Of a DNA stretch of 64,000 bases, positions 34,580 to 43,498 are shown in pieces (position 1 is the stretch's first letter; every line of letters begins with the position of its first letter). The stretch lies in the NCBI RefSeq assembly GCF_947500325.1, contig NZ_CANMRQ010000001.1, positions 250,001 to 314,000 on the forward strand, given 5' to 3'. Made by a program: the position numbers and the translations under genes. The DNA is from an uncultured Lacinutrix sp. Its GTDB lineage: Bacteria > Bacteroidota > Bacteroidia > Flavobacteriales > Flavobacteriaceae. Under the pieces are notes generated by a model. The model saw only the letters and a program-made list of their open reading frames with translations. It did not search any database and was not told where the DNA came from.

Positions 34580-36415
34580 ATGTGCGGAATACTAGGAATT
34601 ATATCCTATAATAATATAGATAAAAGTGATAAACAAAGTGTTATCACAATGCAACAAGAAATTTTACACAGAGGCCCAGATAATCAATCTATATGGCAAG
34701 ATAACTCTGTGGTTTATGGTCATAATAGATTGTCTATAATCGATCTTTCAGACCAAGCTAACCAACCAATGTTATCTGTAGATCAAGATGTTGTTATCTG
34801 TTTTAATGGCGAAATTTATAATCACGAAGAAATAAAGAAAGAGTTAGTAAGTTCTCAAAAGTTTAATACAGACCACTCTGATACAGAAGTTATTGTTAAC
34901 GCATACAAAGAATGGGGAATAGATAAAACATTAGAGAAGCTAAAAGGAATGTTTGCCTTTGCCCTTTATGATATAAAAAACAACATTAATTATATTGTTA
35001 GAGATAGATTAGGAAAAAAACCACTATACTACTCTTTAATAAATAATAAATTGTTCTTTTGTTCAGAAATAAAAGGATTGCTAACAATAGATTCTATAGA
35101 CAGAGAAATAAACAGCGAATCTATTTACCATTACTTGTCTTTTTTAACTGTAAATGCCCCCAATACTTTCTTCAAACACATATCTAAGCTTGAATCAGGA
35201 ACTTATATAAAGTACGAAGGAGAAAAATTAACAAAAAAGGTATATTGGAATATATCAGACTTCATTAACAAAAAAAACAATGATTCGTACGATACTGCTG
35301 TTAAGACTATTAAGCAGAAACTAAAGTTATCTATGAAATATAGAAATGTGTCTGATGTCCCTATTTCTATAGCCTTAAGCGGAGGAGTTGATAGCTCTAT
35401 GAATTTATATTATAGCGCATTAGAAAACAAAAACATAAATGCTATAAATTTAGAATATGAAACCAAGCACGAGTTTAATGAGTCTGTAAATGCTAAAAGA
35501 CTCTCTAAAGAGTTAGGTGTTAATTATACTCAAATGCAAATTAACCAAGAAATTTTTGAATCAGAACTTATTAAACTTTGTACAATTCAAAAAGACATGC
35601 CTTTTGGAGATCCTAATTCTGTATTACTATATTATATATCTAAAGAAGCCACAAAACAAAACTCAAAAATATTACTAGTTGGAGAAGGAGGAGATGAATT
35701 AGGAGGTTATCCAGTGTATTCTAATATGGTCAAGGAGTATAAAATTCTTAATAAAATACCAAAGTTTGTAAGACCATTATTAAAATACATCCCATTAAAA
35801 AAACGTTTTGATTTCTTCTATAAGGGTTCTATTGTTTCAAGAAGGCAAGTACATGGTTTTACAGAGTTTGAAAAGAAGAAGTTTTGGAAAGGAAAGAGTT
35901 ATAATTCATATAAAATACTTTCAGATTTCATGAACCAAATTAAAGGAAATTCTAACGATGATTTTTTAAGAAAAGTATTGAATGTAGAATATAAACTTAG
36001 GTTGCCAGAATTAATTTTAGCTAGAGTAGATTACCCATCAATGGCAGCGAGTATAGAAGCAAGATCTCCATATATGGATTACAAATTAATTGAATACTGC
36101 GCAGGATTACCATATAGTTCAAAAATGAAAAATGGAGCAAAATCAATGATTAAAGATGTAGCGGGAGAAGTGTTGCCAGATTATATAATTAATGCTAAAA
36201 AAGTAGGATTTGGTATGTTATTACACCCATTCTTAAATATATCTTTGCCTGAAATGTTTAAAAAAGAAATTATTGAAGATGAAAAAGCGCCAGTTCGAGA
36301 TTTTATAAAAGAGGAATTTCTTAAAGAATTATTAAGTAAATCAGGAAATGAAAAGATAGGCTATAGATTATGGATTATTTTTTCACTAAATAAGTGGTTG
36401 TCAATTCAAGATTAA
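34580..36415 (+). CDS. asnB: Asparagine synthetase (glutamine-hydrolysing) type amidotransferase
   Basis: A 611-residue class II amidotransferase. Cys2 of MCGILGIISY is the glutaminase nucleophile, with HRGPDNQS and FNGEIYNHEE nearby. The C-terminal synthetase domain has the PP-loop SGGVDSSMNLYYSA (about residues 263-276) and VGEGGDELGGYPVYS. AsnB homologues inside capsule and O-antigen loci often amidate uronic acids instead of making asparagine, and this locus encodes several uronate pathways; that role is inferred. It is preceded by a small lipoprotein gene and followed by a glycosyltransferase gene (16 nt). Confidence 0.92.
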   Translation: MCGILGIISYNNIDKSDKQSVITMQQEILHRGPDNQSIWQDNSVVYGHNRLSIIDLSDQANQPMLSVDQDVVICFNGEIYNHEEIKKELVSSQKFNTDHSDTEVIVNAYKEWGIDKTLEKLKGMFAFALYDIKNNINYIVRDRLGKKPLYYSLINNKLFFCSEIKGLLTIDSIDREINSESIYHYLSFLTVNAPNTFFKHISKLESGTYIKYEGEKLTKKVYWNISDFINKKNNDSYDTAVKTIKQKLKLSMKYRNVSDVPISIALSGGVDSSMNLYYSALENKNINAINLEYETKHEFNESVNAKRLSKELGVNYTQMQINQEIFESELIKLCTIQKDMPFGDPNSVLLYYISKEATKQNSKILLVGEGGDELGGYPVYSNMVKEYKILNKIPKFVRPLLKYIPLKKRFDFFYKGSIVSRRQVHGFTEFEKKKFWKGKSYNSYKILSDFMNQIKGNSNDDFLRKVLNVEYKLRLPELILARVDYPSMAASIEARSPYMDYKLIEYCAGLPYSSKMKNGAKSMIKDVAGEVLPDYIINAKKVGFGMLLHPFLNISLPEMFKKEIIEDEKAPVRDFIKEEFLKELLSKSGNEKIGYRLWIIFSLNKWLSIQD

Positions 36416-36431
36416 AGTAAGCACATAAAAT

Positions 36432-37538
36432 ATGAATATATTATTCTTTATATCTCATCAACCAAATCCAAGGTTTATTAAGCAAATAAACTATTTGGCG
36501 CAAAATAATACAGTAACATTGTTGTTTTTTAAGAGAAAAACCTTGGCCGATTTAAATAAATCTATTGCTGGTAACGTTGTTATACATGATTTAGGCGAAA
36601 TACCAAACGCATCTCAGCCTGTAAAAAGAATAAGTGTTTATTTAAAAACAATTAAGAAATTAAAACAACTTTTTAAAGTAACCGATTTTGAGGTGCTTTT
36701 AATAAATAATATAGATGTATTATTATTATATAATGCAGCAACTATATTTAAGAAGAAAAACTCGAAAGTTGCCATTGAGATCTCTGATTTACGTGAATTT
36801 GTTTTTAGCGAAAGCGCTTCAGCTAAGCGAATGAGAAGCTTAGAAAAAAGACTATATAAAAAGTATATTGATAAGTTAATTGTAACCTCAAAAAAGTATT
36901 ACGAATTTCATTTTAGTAAATTTTTCACCAAAGAAGTCTTTGTATTAGAAAACAAGTTACTATCAAAAGAAATACAAGAAAATAAAATTAAAGAAGTAGT
37001 AAAAAATAAGAAAACAACTATTGGAATAGTTGGTTTATTGTTAAGAAAGGATGAATACATAAAACTTTTTGAAACTTATAAAAACAGCGATTCAGTAGAT
37101 ATTCATATTCATGGTAAAGGCCAGCACCAAAACACAGTTGAGGAATACGCATCAAAATATAATAATATAACTTATTTTGGACCATACAATGCATTTACAG
37201 ACGCAGAAAAAATATACAAATCACTAGACATTATTTATTTAGTATATGATACCGACCAAGTTTCATTAAATAACAAATTAGCATTACCTAATAAATTATA
37301 TGAGTGTATGTATTATAAGGTGCCACTAATTTGTAGTAAAGACACATATTTAGCCGAATTAGTAGAAAGAGACAATATTGGTGTAGCAATTAATTATAAG
37401 GAAGAAAATGCAATTGAAAATGCAGTATCATATGTAGTAAGTAATAACGCAATTGAAGATGCGTTTAAATCATTGCCTAAAGATGCTTACTTAGGAGACA
37501 ATGATTATAAAAAAATGGAAGTGTTTTTGGCCAAATAA
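36432..37538 (+). CDS. GT4-like glycosyltransferase
   Basis: This 368-residue GT-B-fold protein has the N-terminal start MNILFFISHQPNPRFIKQIN and, in the C-terminal donor domain, TTIGIVGLLLRKDEYIKLFE, IHGKGQHQ, YFGPYNAF and LPNKLYECMYYKVPLIC (the last resembles the donor-binding region of family 4 transferases). No signal or membrane anchor is seen. It would add a sugar to the lipid-linked repeat unit in the cytoplasm; donor and acceptor are unknown. The next gene starts at the base after its stop. Confidence 0.8.
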   Translation: MNILFFISHQPNPRFIKQINYLAQNNTVTLLFFKRKTLADLNKSIAGNVVIHDLGEIPNASQPVKRISVYLKTIKKLKQLFKVTDFEVLLINNIDVLLLYNAATIFKKKNSKVAIEISDLREFVFSESASAKRMRSLEKRLYKKYIDKLIVTSKKYYEFHFSKFFTKEVFVLENKLLSKEIQENKIKEVVKNKKTTIGIVGLLLRKDEYIKLFETYKNSDSVDIHIHGKGQHQNTVEEYASKYNNITYFGPYNAFTDAEKIYKSLDIIYLVYDTDQVSLNNKLALPNKLYECMYYKVPLICSKDTYLAELVERDNIGVAINYKEENAIENAVSYVVSNNAIEDAFKSLPKDAYLGDNDYKKMEVFLAK

Positions 37539-38777
37539 ATGATAGCAATTATAGATAAATATAAAAACCACTTTAAAGACTTAGATCTCGTTTTCCTTTT
37601 GTTAATAGGAGCAGTATCTACATTTCCTTTAGAGAAATGGAATCCTAAATTTATTTTTGGATTATTTATTGTGCAACTCTTTATAGTTATTAAGAAGCGA
37701 GAATTTAAATTAAAAACTACGCCTTTTTTTTGGATGCTTATTGCTTTATATAGCCTTAATTTTATAGGTTTATTGTATTCTGAAGACATAAATAGAGGTT
37801 TTACAATTATAACTAGGCAAATAAGTTTTGTGTTATTTCCTTTATTTTATGCTAGCTATAATTTAAGAAATGTAAAATTACTTTTTAAAACATATTGTAT
37901 TGCTGTTTTTATTTTTTTAGTGGTTTTTGAGTGCTATACACTATATCGTTTTTTTTATAAAAGTGATATTTTCCCCTTAGATTTAGAATTGTTTTTGTCG
38001 TTTAGATATACAGGAGCTGAGCTAACTAAATTAATAGATATGCATAATGCTTACTTGGGTATGTATATAATAATGTCAAATATTTTAATTGTTTCTTTTT
38101 TAAAAACAATTAAAAAGAACCTTCACTTTATTTTACTATTACTAGTAATAGCTTTTCAATCTTTATTTTTAATGCAAATGGTTGCCAAAACTGCTATAAT
38201 TCTTAATGTTTTAATTATAATTCCTTCCTTAATTTATTTATTAATAAATAAAAAAAAGATTAAAACATTAGTGTTTTTAACGACAGTAATTCTTGGTATT
38301 AGCTATTTTACAATAACTAAATTTAACTTGCCTTTAAACAGAATATTGGATAGAGTAGAAGAGCTAAGTAATGCTAATGAAAGCGAAAGAGAAACTAGAC
38401 CCGTTATATGGAAGTCTGCACTACCATTAATAAAAGACAATATAATTATTGGACTTGGAACAGGAGATGCAAATAATGTTTTAATAAATAAATATAAAAC
38501 CGAAGGATTAAAAACTAGTACTAATATTCATAATCAATATTTAGATTATTTATTGCGTTTTGGGGTTTTAGGTTTGATATTGTTTTTATGTGTATTTGGC
38601 TATGCGCTTTATCAATCGATTAAACTAAATAATTATGCATATTTTTGTTTTTTAATATTAATTTTGGGAAGTTGTTTTACAGAGAATATTTTGAGTCGAC
38701 AATGGGGAATTACTTTTTTCGCTAGTTTTAATTACTTACTCTATCTAACGACCACAAAAACCATTAAATGGGAATAA
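37539..38777 (+). CDS. O-antigen ligase/polymerase (Wzy_C-like), first of three
   Basis: This 412-residue membrane protein has about 11-12 transmembrane helices and a large periplasmic loop. Near the C-terminus it has GLGTGDANN and STNIHNQYLDYLLRFGVLG, the Wzy_C signature of O-antigen ligase (WaaL) and polymerase proteins. It would polymerise repeat units or transfer glycan to an acceptor. It begins immediately after the glycosyltransferase gene and overlaps the next membrane-protein gene by 10 nt. Confidence 0.85.
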   Translation: MIAIIDKYKNHFKDLDLVFLLLIGAVSTFPLEKWNPKFIFGLFIVQLFIVIKKREFKLKTTPFFWMLIALYSLNFIGLLYSEDINRGFTIITRQISFVLFPLFYASYNLRNVKLLFKTYCIAVFIFLVVFECYTLYRFFYKSDIFPLDLELFLSFRYTGAELTKLIDMHNAYLGMYIIMSNILIVSFLKTIKKNLHFILLLLVIAFQSLFLMQMVAKTAIILNVLIIIPSLIYLLINKKKIKTLVFLTTVILGISYFTITKFNLPLNRILDRVEELSNANESERETRPVIWKSALPLIKDNIIIGLGTGDANNVLINKYKTEGLKTSTNIHNQYLDYLLRFGVLGLILFLCVFGYALYQSIKLNNYAYFCFLILILGSCFTENILSRQWGITFFASFNYLLYLTTTKTIKWE

Positions 38778-40123
38778 CATATATACTAATATTTGTTTTA
38801 TTAATCCATATTTACCTATTTAGAAAGCTAATTTTTAAATGGAATGTTTTTAGTGTTTTTTTTATATCTACAGTCATATTTTCCTTAATAGGAATTTTAG
38901 CTTTCCCTTTTGTAAAACAATTTGTTTTAAAAGTATTTTGGACGTTTGATTTTAGGTCTATTACAAATTATGTGATAATTAAGACTCAAATTATTGCCGT
39001 TTTTAGTGTATTGTTGATTCTATATACATATTCTTTTGTAATGACTATAGTTTATGGAAAAATAAAATGTATAAATCATATGGAAATTGAGGAAGGAATA
39101 AAAGACAATATTAGTCGCTCTAAATATTTCTTTATACTCTTTTGTATTGGCTTATTTTTATTAATTTATCTGTATATCAAAAGAAAAGTACTATACACTG
39201 GCTTCTTTGAAGGTTTAATTTACAGAGACCCTGATGCTTTATTAACGTCTCGTAAAGCTATCACCTCTAATTACTTATATGTTGTAATAACCTATAATCT
39301 ATTGCCTTTTATTACTATTATATCTTTATATTTAGCGATAAATAAAAATAGTTTATTTAATAAGTTTGTGTTTTTTACACTTTTAATTACATCTTGTATT
39401 TTAATCCTACTTCTCTTTCAAAAAAGACCATTAATACTATTCTTATTATGTCTGATTTTTGCAACATTCATTTTTAAAAGGAACACAAAAAGAAGCAATA
39501 CAAAAAGAAGGAGCGCAAAAAAAGATAAAAAAATTATTCGGAGGCGTTTTATTTTGTATGGGTCTTATTTATTTATTTTATTAATGTTATTATATTACAG
39601 TTCGACAACTTATCAATTTAAAAGTATTTTTCAAGGTGTTTCGACATTAACAGAAGTAGCATTGACTAGAGTTTTTGGTCGATTATCTATTCCTTCATTT
39701 TTTTATGTGTCATATTTCCCTGATGTTGGTAGTCATTATGGTATTAGAAATATAGGGACATTAGGGAAAATATTTAGATATGAAGTATTTCTAGATACGC
39801 AAGAGCTTTTTAAGCATTTTTCTTGGAGAGAAAAAAAAGGAACTTTAGCTATAAATTCAATTATGGATTTTTATGGTGCTTTTGGTTATTACGGACTTAT
39901 TATAGGTAATATTACACTTGGGTTTTTTATTGGAGGTTTAGATGTTTTATTAAATAAACTTGAGAAAAACACTGTTAATCTTGTTTTTATAATATTTTGT
40001 TTTGTTTTTGCCTATTATCTATCTCAAGCTAGTTTTGCGAGATCACTTTTAGGTTATGGCTTTTTCTTTTTTGTTCTATGTTGGGTTTATTTACAGAAAA
40101 GGTTTAAAATTAAGTTAAGATAG
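38768..40123 (+). CDS. Wzy-like oligosaccharide repeat-unit polymerase, second of three
   Basis: A 451-residue membrane protein with about 12 transmembrane segments. The C-terminal region with TLAINSIMDFYGAFGYYGLI resembles the conserved loop of O-antigen polymerases. A cytoplasmic loop around residues 236-256 is very basic and contains a near-tandem 5-residue repeat (NTKRS NTKRR SAKKD) encoded by 39482-39526. The gene overlaps both neighbours (10 nt and 1 nt), so the three membrane genes are translationally coupled. Confidence 0.8.
   Translation: MGITYILIFVLLIHIYLFRKLIFKWNVFSVFFISTVIFSLIGILAFPFVKQFVLKVFWTFDFRSITNYVIIKTQIIAVFSVLLILYTYSFVMTIVYGKIKCINHMEIEEGIKDNISRSKYFFILFCIGLFLLIYLYIKRKVLYTGFFEGLIYRDPDALLTSRKAITSNYLYVVITYNLLPFITIISLYLAINKNSLFNKFVFFTLLITSCILILLLFQKRPLILFLLCLIFATFIFKRNTKRSNTKRRSAKKDKKIIRRRFILYGSYLFILLMLLYYSSTTYQFKSIFQGVSTLTEVALTRVFGRLSIPSFFYVSYFPDVGSHYGIRNIGTLGKIFRYEVFLDTQELFKHFSWREKKGTLAINSIMDFYGAFGYYGLIIGNITLGFFIGGLDVLLNKLEKNTVNLVFIIFCFVFAYYLSQASFARSLLGYGFFFFVLCWVYLQKRFKIKLR
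39482..39526 (+). repeat. Three near-tandem 15-nt units in the Wzy-like gene
   Basis: Units at 39482-39496, 39497-39511 and 39512-39526 share the pattern AAyACAAAAAGAAGs, the third being more diverged. They are in frame and encode five-residue repeats in a basic cytoplasmic loop. Confidence 0.7.
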
Positions 40124-41307
40124 TGCAATTAATAAGAAAGAATATAGATAAAATTATACCATTTTTAATAATAGGCTTATTAGTAAGTGACTTTATTACA
40201 AGCGTGGTTTATAAACTATCATTGTTCTCTTTCTATAGATATTCAGGTGCTTTTAAATTAGTCTTTCAAATAATTATGTCCTTAGTCATAATATTTAATT
40301 ATAAATCATTATCAAGACTTCATAAGGTTACAATTGGAATTATTATTTTGTTTATTATTAGTCAGATAAATATAGACTCTAGTTCTTATGATTTTATGTA
40401 TCATATTTCTAGAGGTAATATTTATTTTTTTAATAGATATCTTTATATATTAATATTTATACTTTTTTTAAATAGCATTAAAATTCCGAGTATATCTTTT
40501 CAAAAAGGATATAACTATTTAGAGGTATTATTATTCATTAACTGTTTAGTAATTATATTCGGAATATTATTTGAAATCAATATTTTTAAATCTTATGAAA
40601 GCACACCTAGGTTTGGTTATGCTGGCTTATTTTCTAAACCTGAAGAAGCTGGGTTTATTTATTGTATAGCAATAATCTACAACTACTATTATTGGTCACT
40701 AAATAAAAGTAAAACCAATCTTATTAAAGTAGCTGTTTTTATTGCAACAATTTTAGTGTTAGGACAAAAGAAAATGTTTTTGTTTGTAGCATTATTAATA
40801 TGTATGCATTTACTATTTCAAGTCAAATACAAGAAGTTTTTTAGAGTTATAATACCTGTTTTAGGATTAATTGTAATAATATTTAACAAAAAGATTTTTA
40901 GTTATTTAATTAGTCATTCATCTTTTTGGACTAGAATATATCAAGAAAAGGGGTTGTTATCAACACTCACATCTACAAGGAGTGATTTAGTTAAAAATGT
41001 TATAATTTATATAAAAGCTAATTGGGACACATATAACTTTATATTTGGAGGTATAGATTTTAATAAATATAAAGTAGAATTTGAAGCTTTTGATTTATAT
41101 ATCTTTTTGGGAATATTTGGTTTGCTTTTCTACTATTACTTCATTAAAACTTTTTTTTATAAAAATTTAGATAATTTAAAAAGGCGATTAGTGTTTACTC
41201 TCTTTCTAACAAGTTTTTTAGGAGGAGGTTTATTACTAAGTGTTACTGCAACATTATTATTATATATAGTAATTAATAAAGTTATGGTTGTAAATGACAA
41301 TGAATAA
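40123..41307 (+). CDS. Polytopic membrane protein, probable third polymerase/ligase-like protein
   Basis: A 394-residue protein with about 10-11 transmembrane helices. The start is a GTG at 40123 that overlaps the last base of the previous stop; no better start is close. It shows FGYAGLFSKPEEAGFIYCIA, STRSDLVKNVIIY, and FDLYIFLGIFGLLFYYYF, a layout like EPS polymerase or ligase proteins, but no firm family signature. Its neighbours suggest polysaccharide assembly. A new promoter lies just after it, marking the end of the central transcription unit or a boundary within it. Confidence 0.7.
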   Translation: MQLIRKNIDKIIPFLIIGLLVSDFITSVVYKLSLFSFYRYSGAFKLVFQIIMSLVIIFNYKSLSRLHKVTIGIIILFIISQINIDSSSYDFMYHISRGNIYFFNRYLYILIFILFLNSIKIPSISFQKGYNYLEVLLFINCLVIIFGILFEINIFKSYESTPRFGYAGLFSKPEEAGFIYCIAIIYNYYYWSLNKSKTNLIKVAVFIATILVLGQKKMFLFVALLICMHLLFQVKYKKFFRVIIPVLGLIVIIFNKKIFSYLISHSSFWTRIYQEKGLLSTLTSTRSDLVKNVIIYIKANWDTYNFIFGGIDFNKYKVEFEAFDLYIFLGIFGLLFYYYFIKTFFYKNLDNLKRRLVFTLFLTSFLGGGLLLSVTATLLLYIVINKVMVVNDNE

Positions 41308-41322
41308 TATAATTTGAATAAT

Positions 41323-41330
41323 TACCTTTG
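41323..41330 (+). promoter_or_regulatory. -7 promoter element before the second half of the polysaccharide locus
   Basis: TACCTTTG matches TAnnTTTG exactly and is followed by the common C-A start context. It lies 29 nt before the ATG at 41360, in the 52-nt gap between the third polymerase-like gene and the second bi-domain oxidoreductase. Confidence 0.6.
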
Positions 41331-41359
41331 CAAGAATATTTAAAAGGATAAAATTTTAT

Positions 41360-43474
41360 ATGAAGCAAATATTACAGTCTTTTAAAACAGGTAATACTGA
41401 ACTTGCAGATGTTCCAGCACCAAAAGTTAAAAGAGGACAAGTGTTAATACAAACCACAAGAAGTTTAGTATCACTTGGTACAGAACGTATGTTGGTAGAG
41501 TTTGGGAAGGCATCACTTATACAAAAAGCCAGACAACAACCAGATAAGGTTAAAATGGTTTTAGATAAAATTAAAGCAGAAGGTTTGATGCCTACCTTAG
41601 AAACTGTTTTTAATAAACTAGAACAACCATTGCCGTTAGGCTATTGTAATGTAGGTAAAGTAATTGCAGTCGGTGAAGGTGTTTCAAGCTTTAAAATAGG
41701 GGATCGAGTAGCTTCTAATGGACAGCACGGAGAATTTGTTTGTATACCTCAAAATTTAGTAGCTCATATTCCAGATAATATAACAGATGAAGAAGCGGCT
41801 TTTACAGTAATTGGAGCTATAGGTTTACAAGGTATTCGCTTAATTAGACCAACAATGGGTGAAACTATTGTGGTTATAGGTTTGGGTTTAATAGGTTTGT
41901 TAACTGCCGAAATGCTAATCGCTAATGGCTGTAAGGTTATAGGATACGATTTAGATGACGCTAAAGTAGAAATAGCAAAATCTAAAGGGGTTAAAGCATT
42001 CAACCCATTAAAAGGAAATGACCCTGTAAAATTTGTCTTAGAAAACACAAATAATGTTGGAGCAGATGGAGTAATTATTACTGCTTCAGCTAAAACAAAC
42101 GAGATTATATCACAAGCTGCTAATATGAGTAGGCAACGTGGAAGAATCGTATTAGTGGGTGTAATTGGGCTAAATATCTCTCGAGCAGATTTTTATGAAA
42201 AAGAATTAAGTTTTCAAGTATCATGTTCTTATGGTCCAGGAAGATATGATGATGATTATGAACAAAAAGGTATCGATTATCCTCTACCATTTGTACGTTG
42301 GACGGAAAAAAGAAACTTTGAAACAGTTCTACAACTTATAGAAACGGGTAAATTAAAGGTTAAAGAATTAGTCTCAGAAATTATTCCATTAGATGAATAC
42401 GATAAAATATATGGAAATATAGGGCAATCAAAATCTATTGCATCCATAATTAAATATAATGAGAATAATGTTCCAGAACATAGTATTGTTGTAAATAAAA
42501 AACAATTAGAGACCAATAAAGGTGTAATAGGTTTAATAGGAGCTGGGAACTTTACTAAAATGACATTGTTACCAGCTTTAAAAGGAACAGATGCTCAAAT
42601 AAAGCATATTGTTTCTTCTGGAGGTGTAAATGGAACTGCTTTAGCTCAAAAACATAATATAGCTCAAAGCACAACAGATTATGATTTAGTTTTAGATGAC
42701 AATGATGTCAATTTAATAATGATTACTACTAGGCATAATTTACACGCCAATATGGTGGTAAAAGCTTTAAATAAAGACAAACATGTATTTGTAGAAAAAC
42801 CTTTAGCATTAAATGTTGAAGAACTTCAAAATATAGAAGAAGCATACAAAGACAGTAAGGGAACATTAATGATTGGTTTTAACCGTCGTTTTTCTCCACA
42901 TACACAAAAAATGAAATCTATAATAGGCAACTCTCCTATGAATGTTATTGCGACTATGAACGCAGGAGCAATTCCTGCTAATGTTTGGGTTCATGACATG
43001 GCAGTTGGAGGAGGAAGAATTATAGGTGAAGCTTGCCATTATTTAGATTTAATAGTTTACTTAACAGGAAGTAAAATTAAAGCTGTTTGTATGAACGCAT
43101 TAGGTGAAAACCCTGAAGAGAATACAGATAATGCTTCTATTTTAGTTAAATTAGAAAATGGATCAACAGGTGTAATTAATTATTTCTCAAATGGTGCTAA
43201 ATCATATTCAAAAGAACGTTTAGAAGTGTATTCTCAAGAAAAAACGTTAACAATGGATAATTTCATAAAAACTTCAGGCTATGGAACTAAAGGCTTCTCG
43301 AAGTTAAAAACAAAATTAGATAAAGGGCACAAAAACCAATTCGCAACTATTTTGAGCGAACTTAAAAAAGGAAGTGTAGAATTAATTCCTTATGATGAGT
43401 TAATCAATGTTACAAAGGCTAGCTTCGCGGCAATAGAAAGTCTTAAATCTGGAGAATGGGTTGAGGTAAAATAG
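41360..43474 (+). CDS. Bi-domain oxidoreductase: alcohol dehydrogenase fused to Gfo/Idh/MocA (copy 2)
   Basis: A 704-residue paralogue of the protein at 27328, with the same order: dehydrogenase (SLGTERMLVEFGKASL, GVSSFKIGDRVASNGQHGEF, cofactor loop VIGLGLIGLLTAEML) then Gfo/Idh/MocA from about residue 387 (GLIGAGNFTKMTLLPAL, FVEKPLAL, GFNRRFSPHT, GGGRIIGEACHYLDLI). The two copies are well diverged, so the duplication is old or they were acquired separately. Both have a heparinase II/III-like gene downstream, here after 24 nt. It probably acts on a nucleotide sugar or glycan precursor; the reaction is not established. Confidence 0.9.
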   Translation: MKQILQSFKTGNTELADVPAPKVKRGQVLIQTTRSLVSLGTERMLVEFGKASLIQKARQQPDKVKMVLDKIKAEGLMPTLETVFNKLEQPLPLGYCNVGKVIAVGEGVSSFKIGDRVASNGQHGEFVCIPQNLVAHIPDNITDEEAAFTVIGAIGLQGIRLIRPTMGETIVVIGLGLIGLLTAEMLIANGCKVIGYDLDDAKVEIAKSKGVKAFNPLKGNDPVKFVLENTNNVGADGVIITASAKTNEIISQAANMSRQRGRIVLVGVIGLNISRADFYEKELSFQVSCSYGPGRYDDDYEQKGIDYPLPFVRWTEKRNFETVLQLIETGKLKVKELVSEIIPLDEYDKIYGNIGQSKSIASIIKYNENNVPEHSIVVNKKQLETNKGVIGLIGAGNFTKMTLLPALKGTDAQIKHIVSSGGVNGTALAQKHNIAQSTTDYDLVLDDNDVNLIMITTRHNLHANMVVKALNKDKHVFVEKPLALNVEELQNIEEAYKDSKGTLMIGFNRRFSPHTQKMKSIIGNSPMNVIATMNAGAIPANVWVHDMAVGGGRIIGEACHYLDLIVYLTGSKIKAVCMNALGENPEENTDNASILVKLENGSTGVINYFSNGAKSYSKERLEVYSQEKTLTMDNFIKTSGYGTKGFSKLKTKLDKGHKNQFATILSELKKGSVELIPYDELINVTKASFAAIESLKSGEWVEVK

Positions 43475-43498
43475 TCTTATAGAATTTAAAATTTTGAT

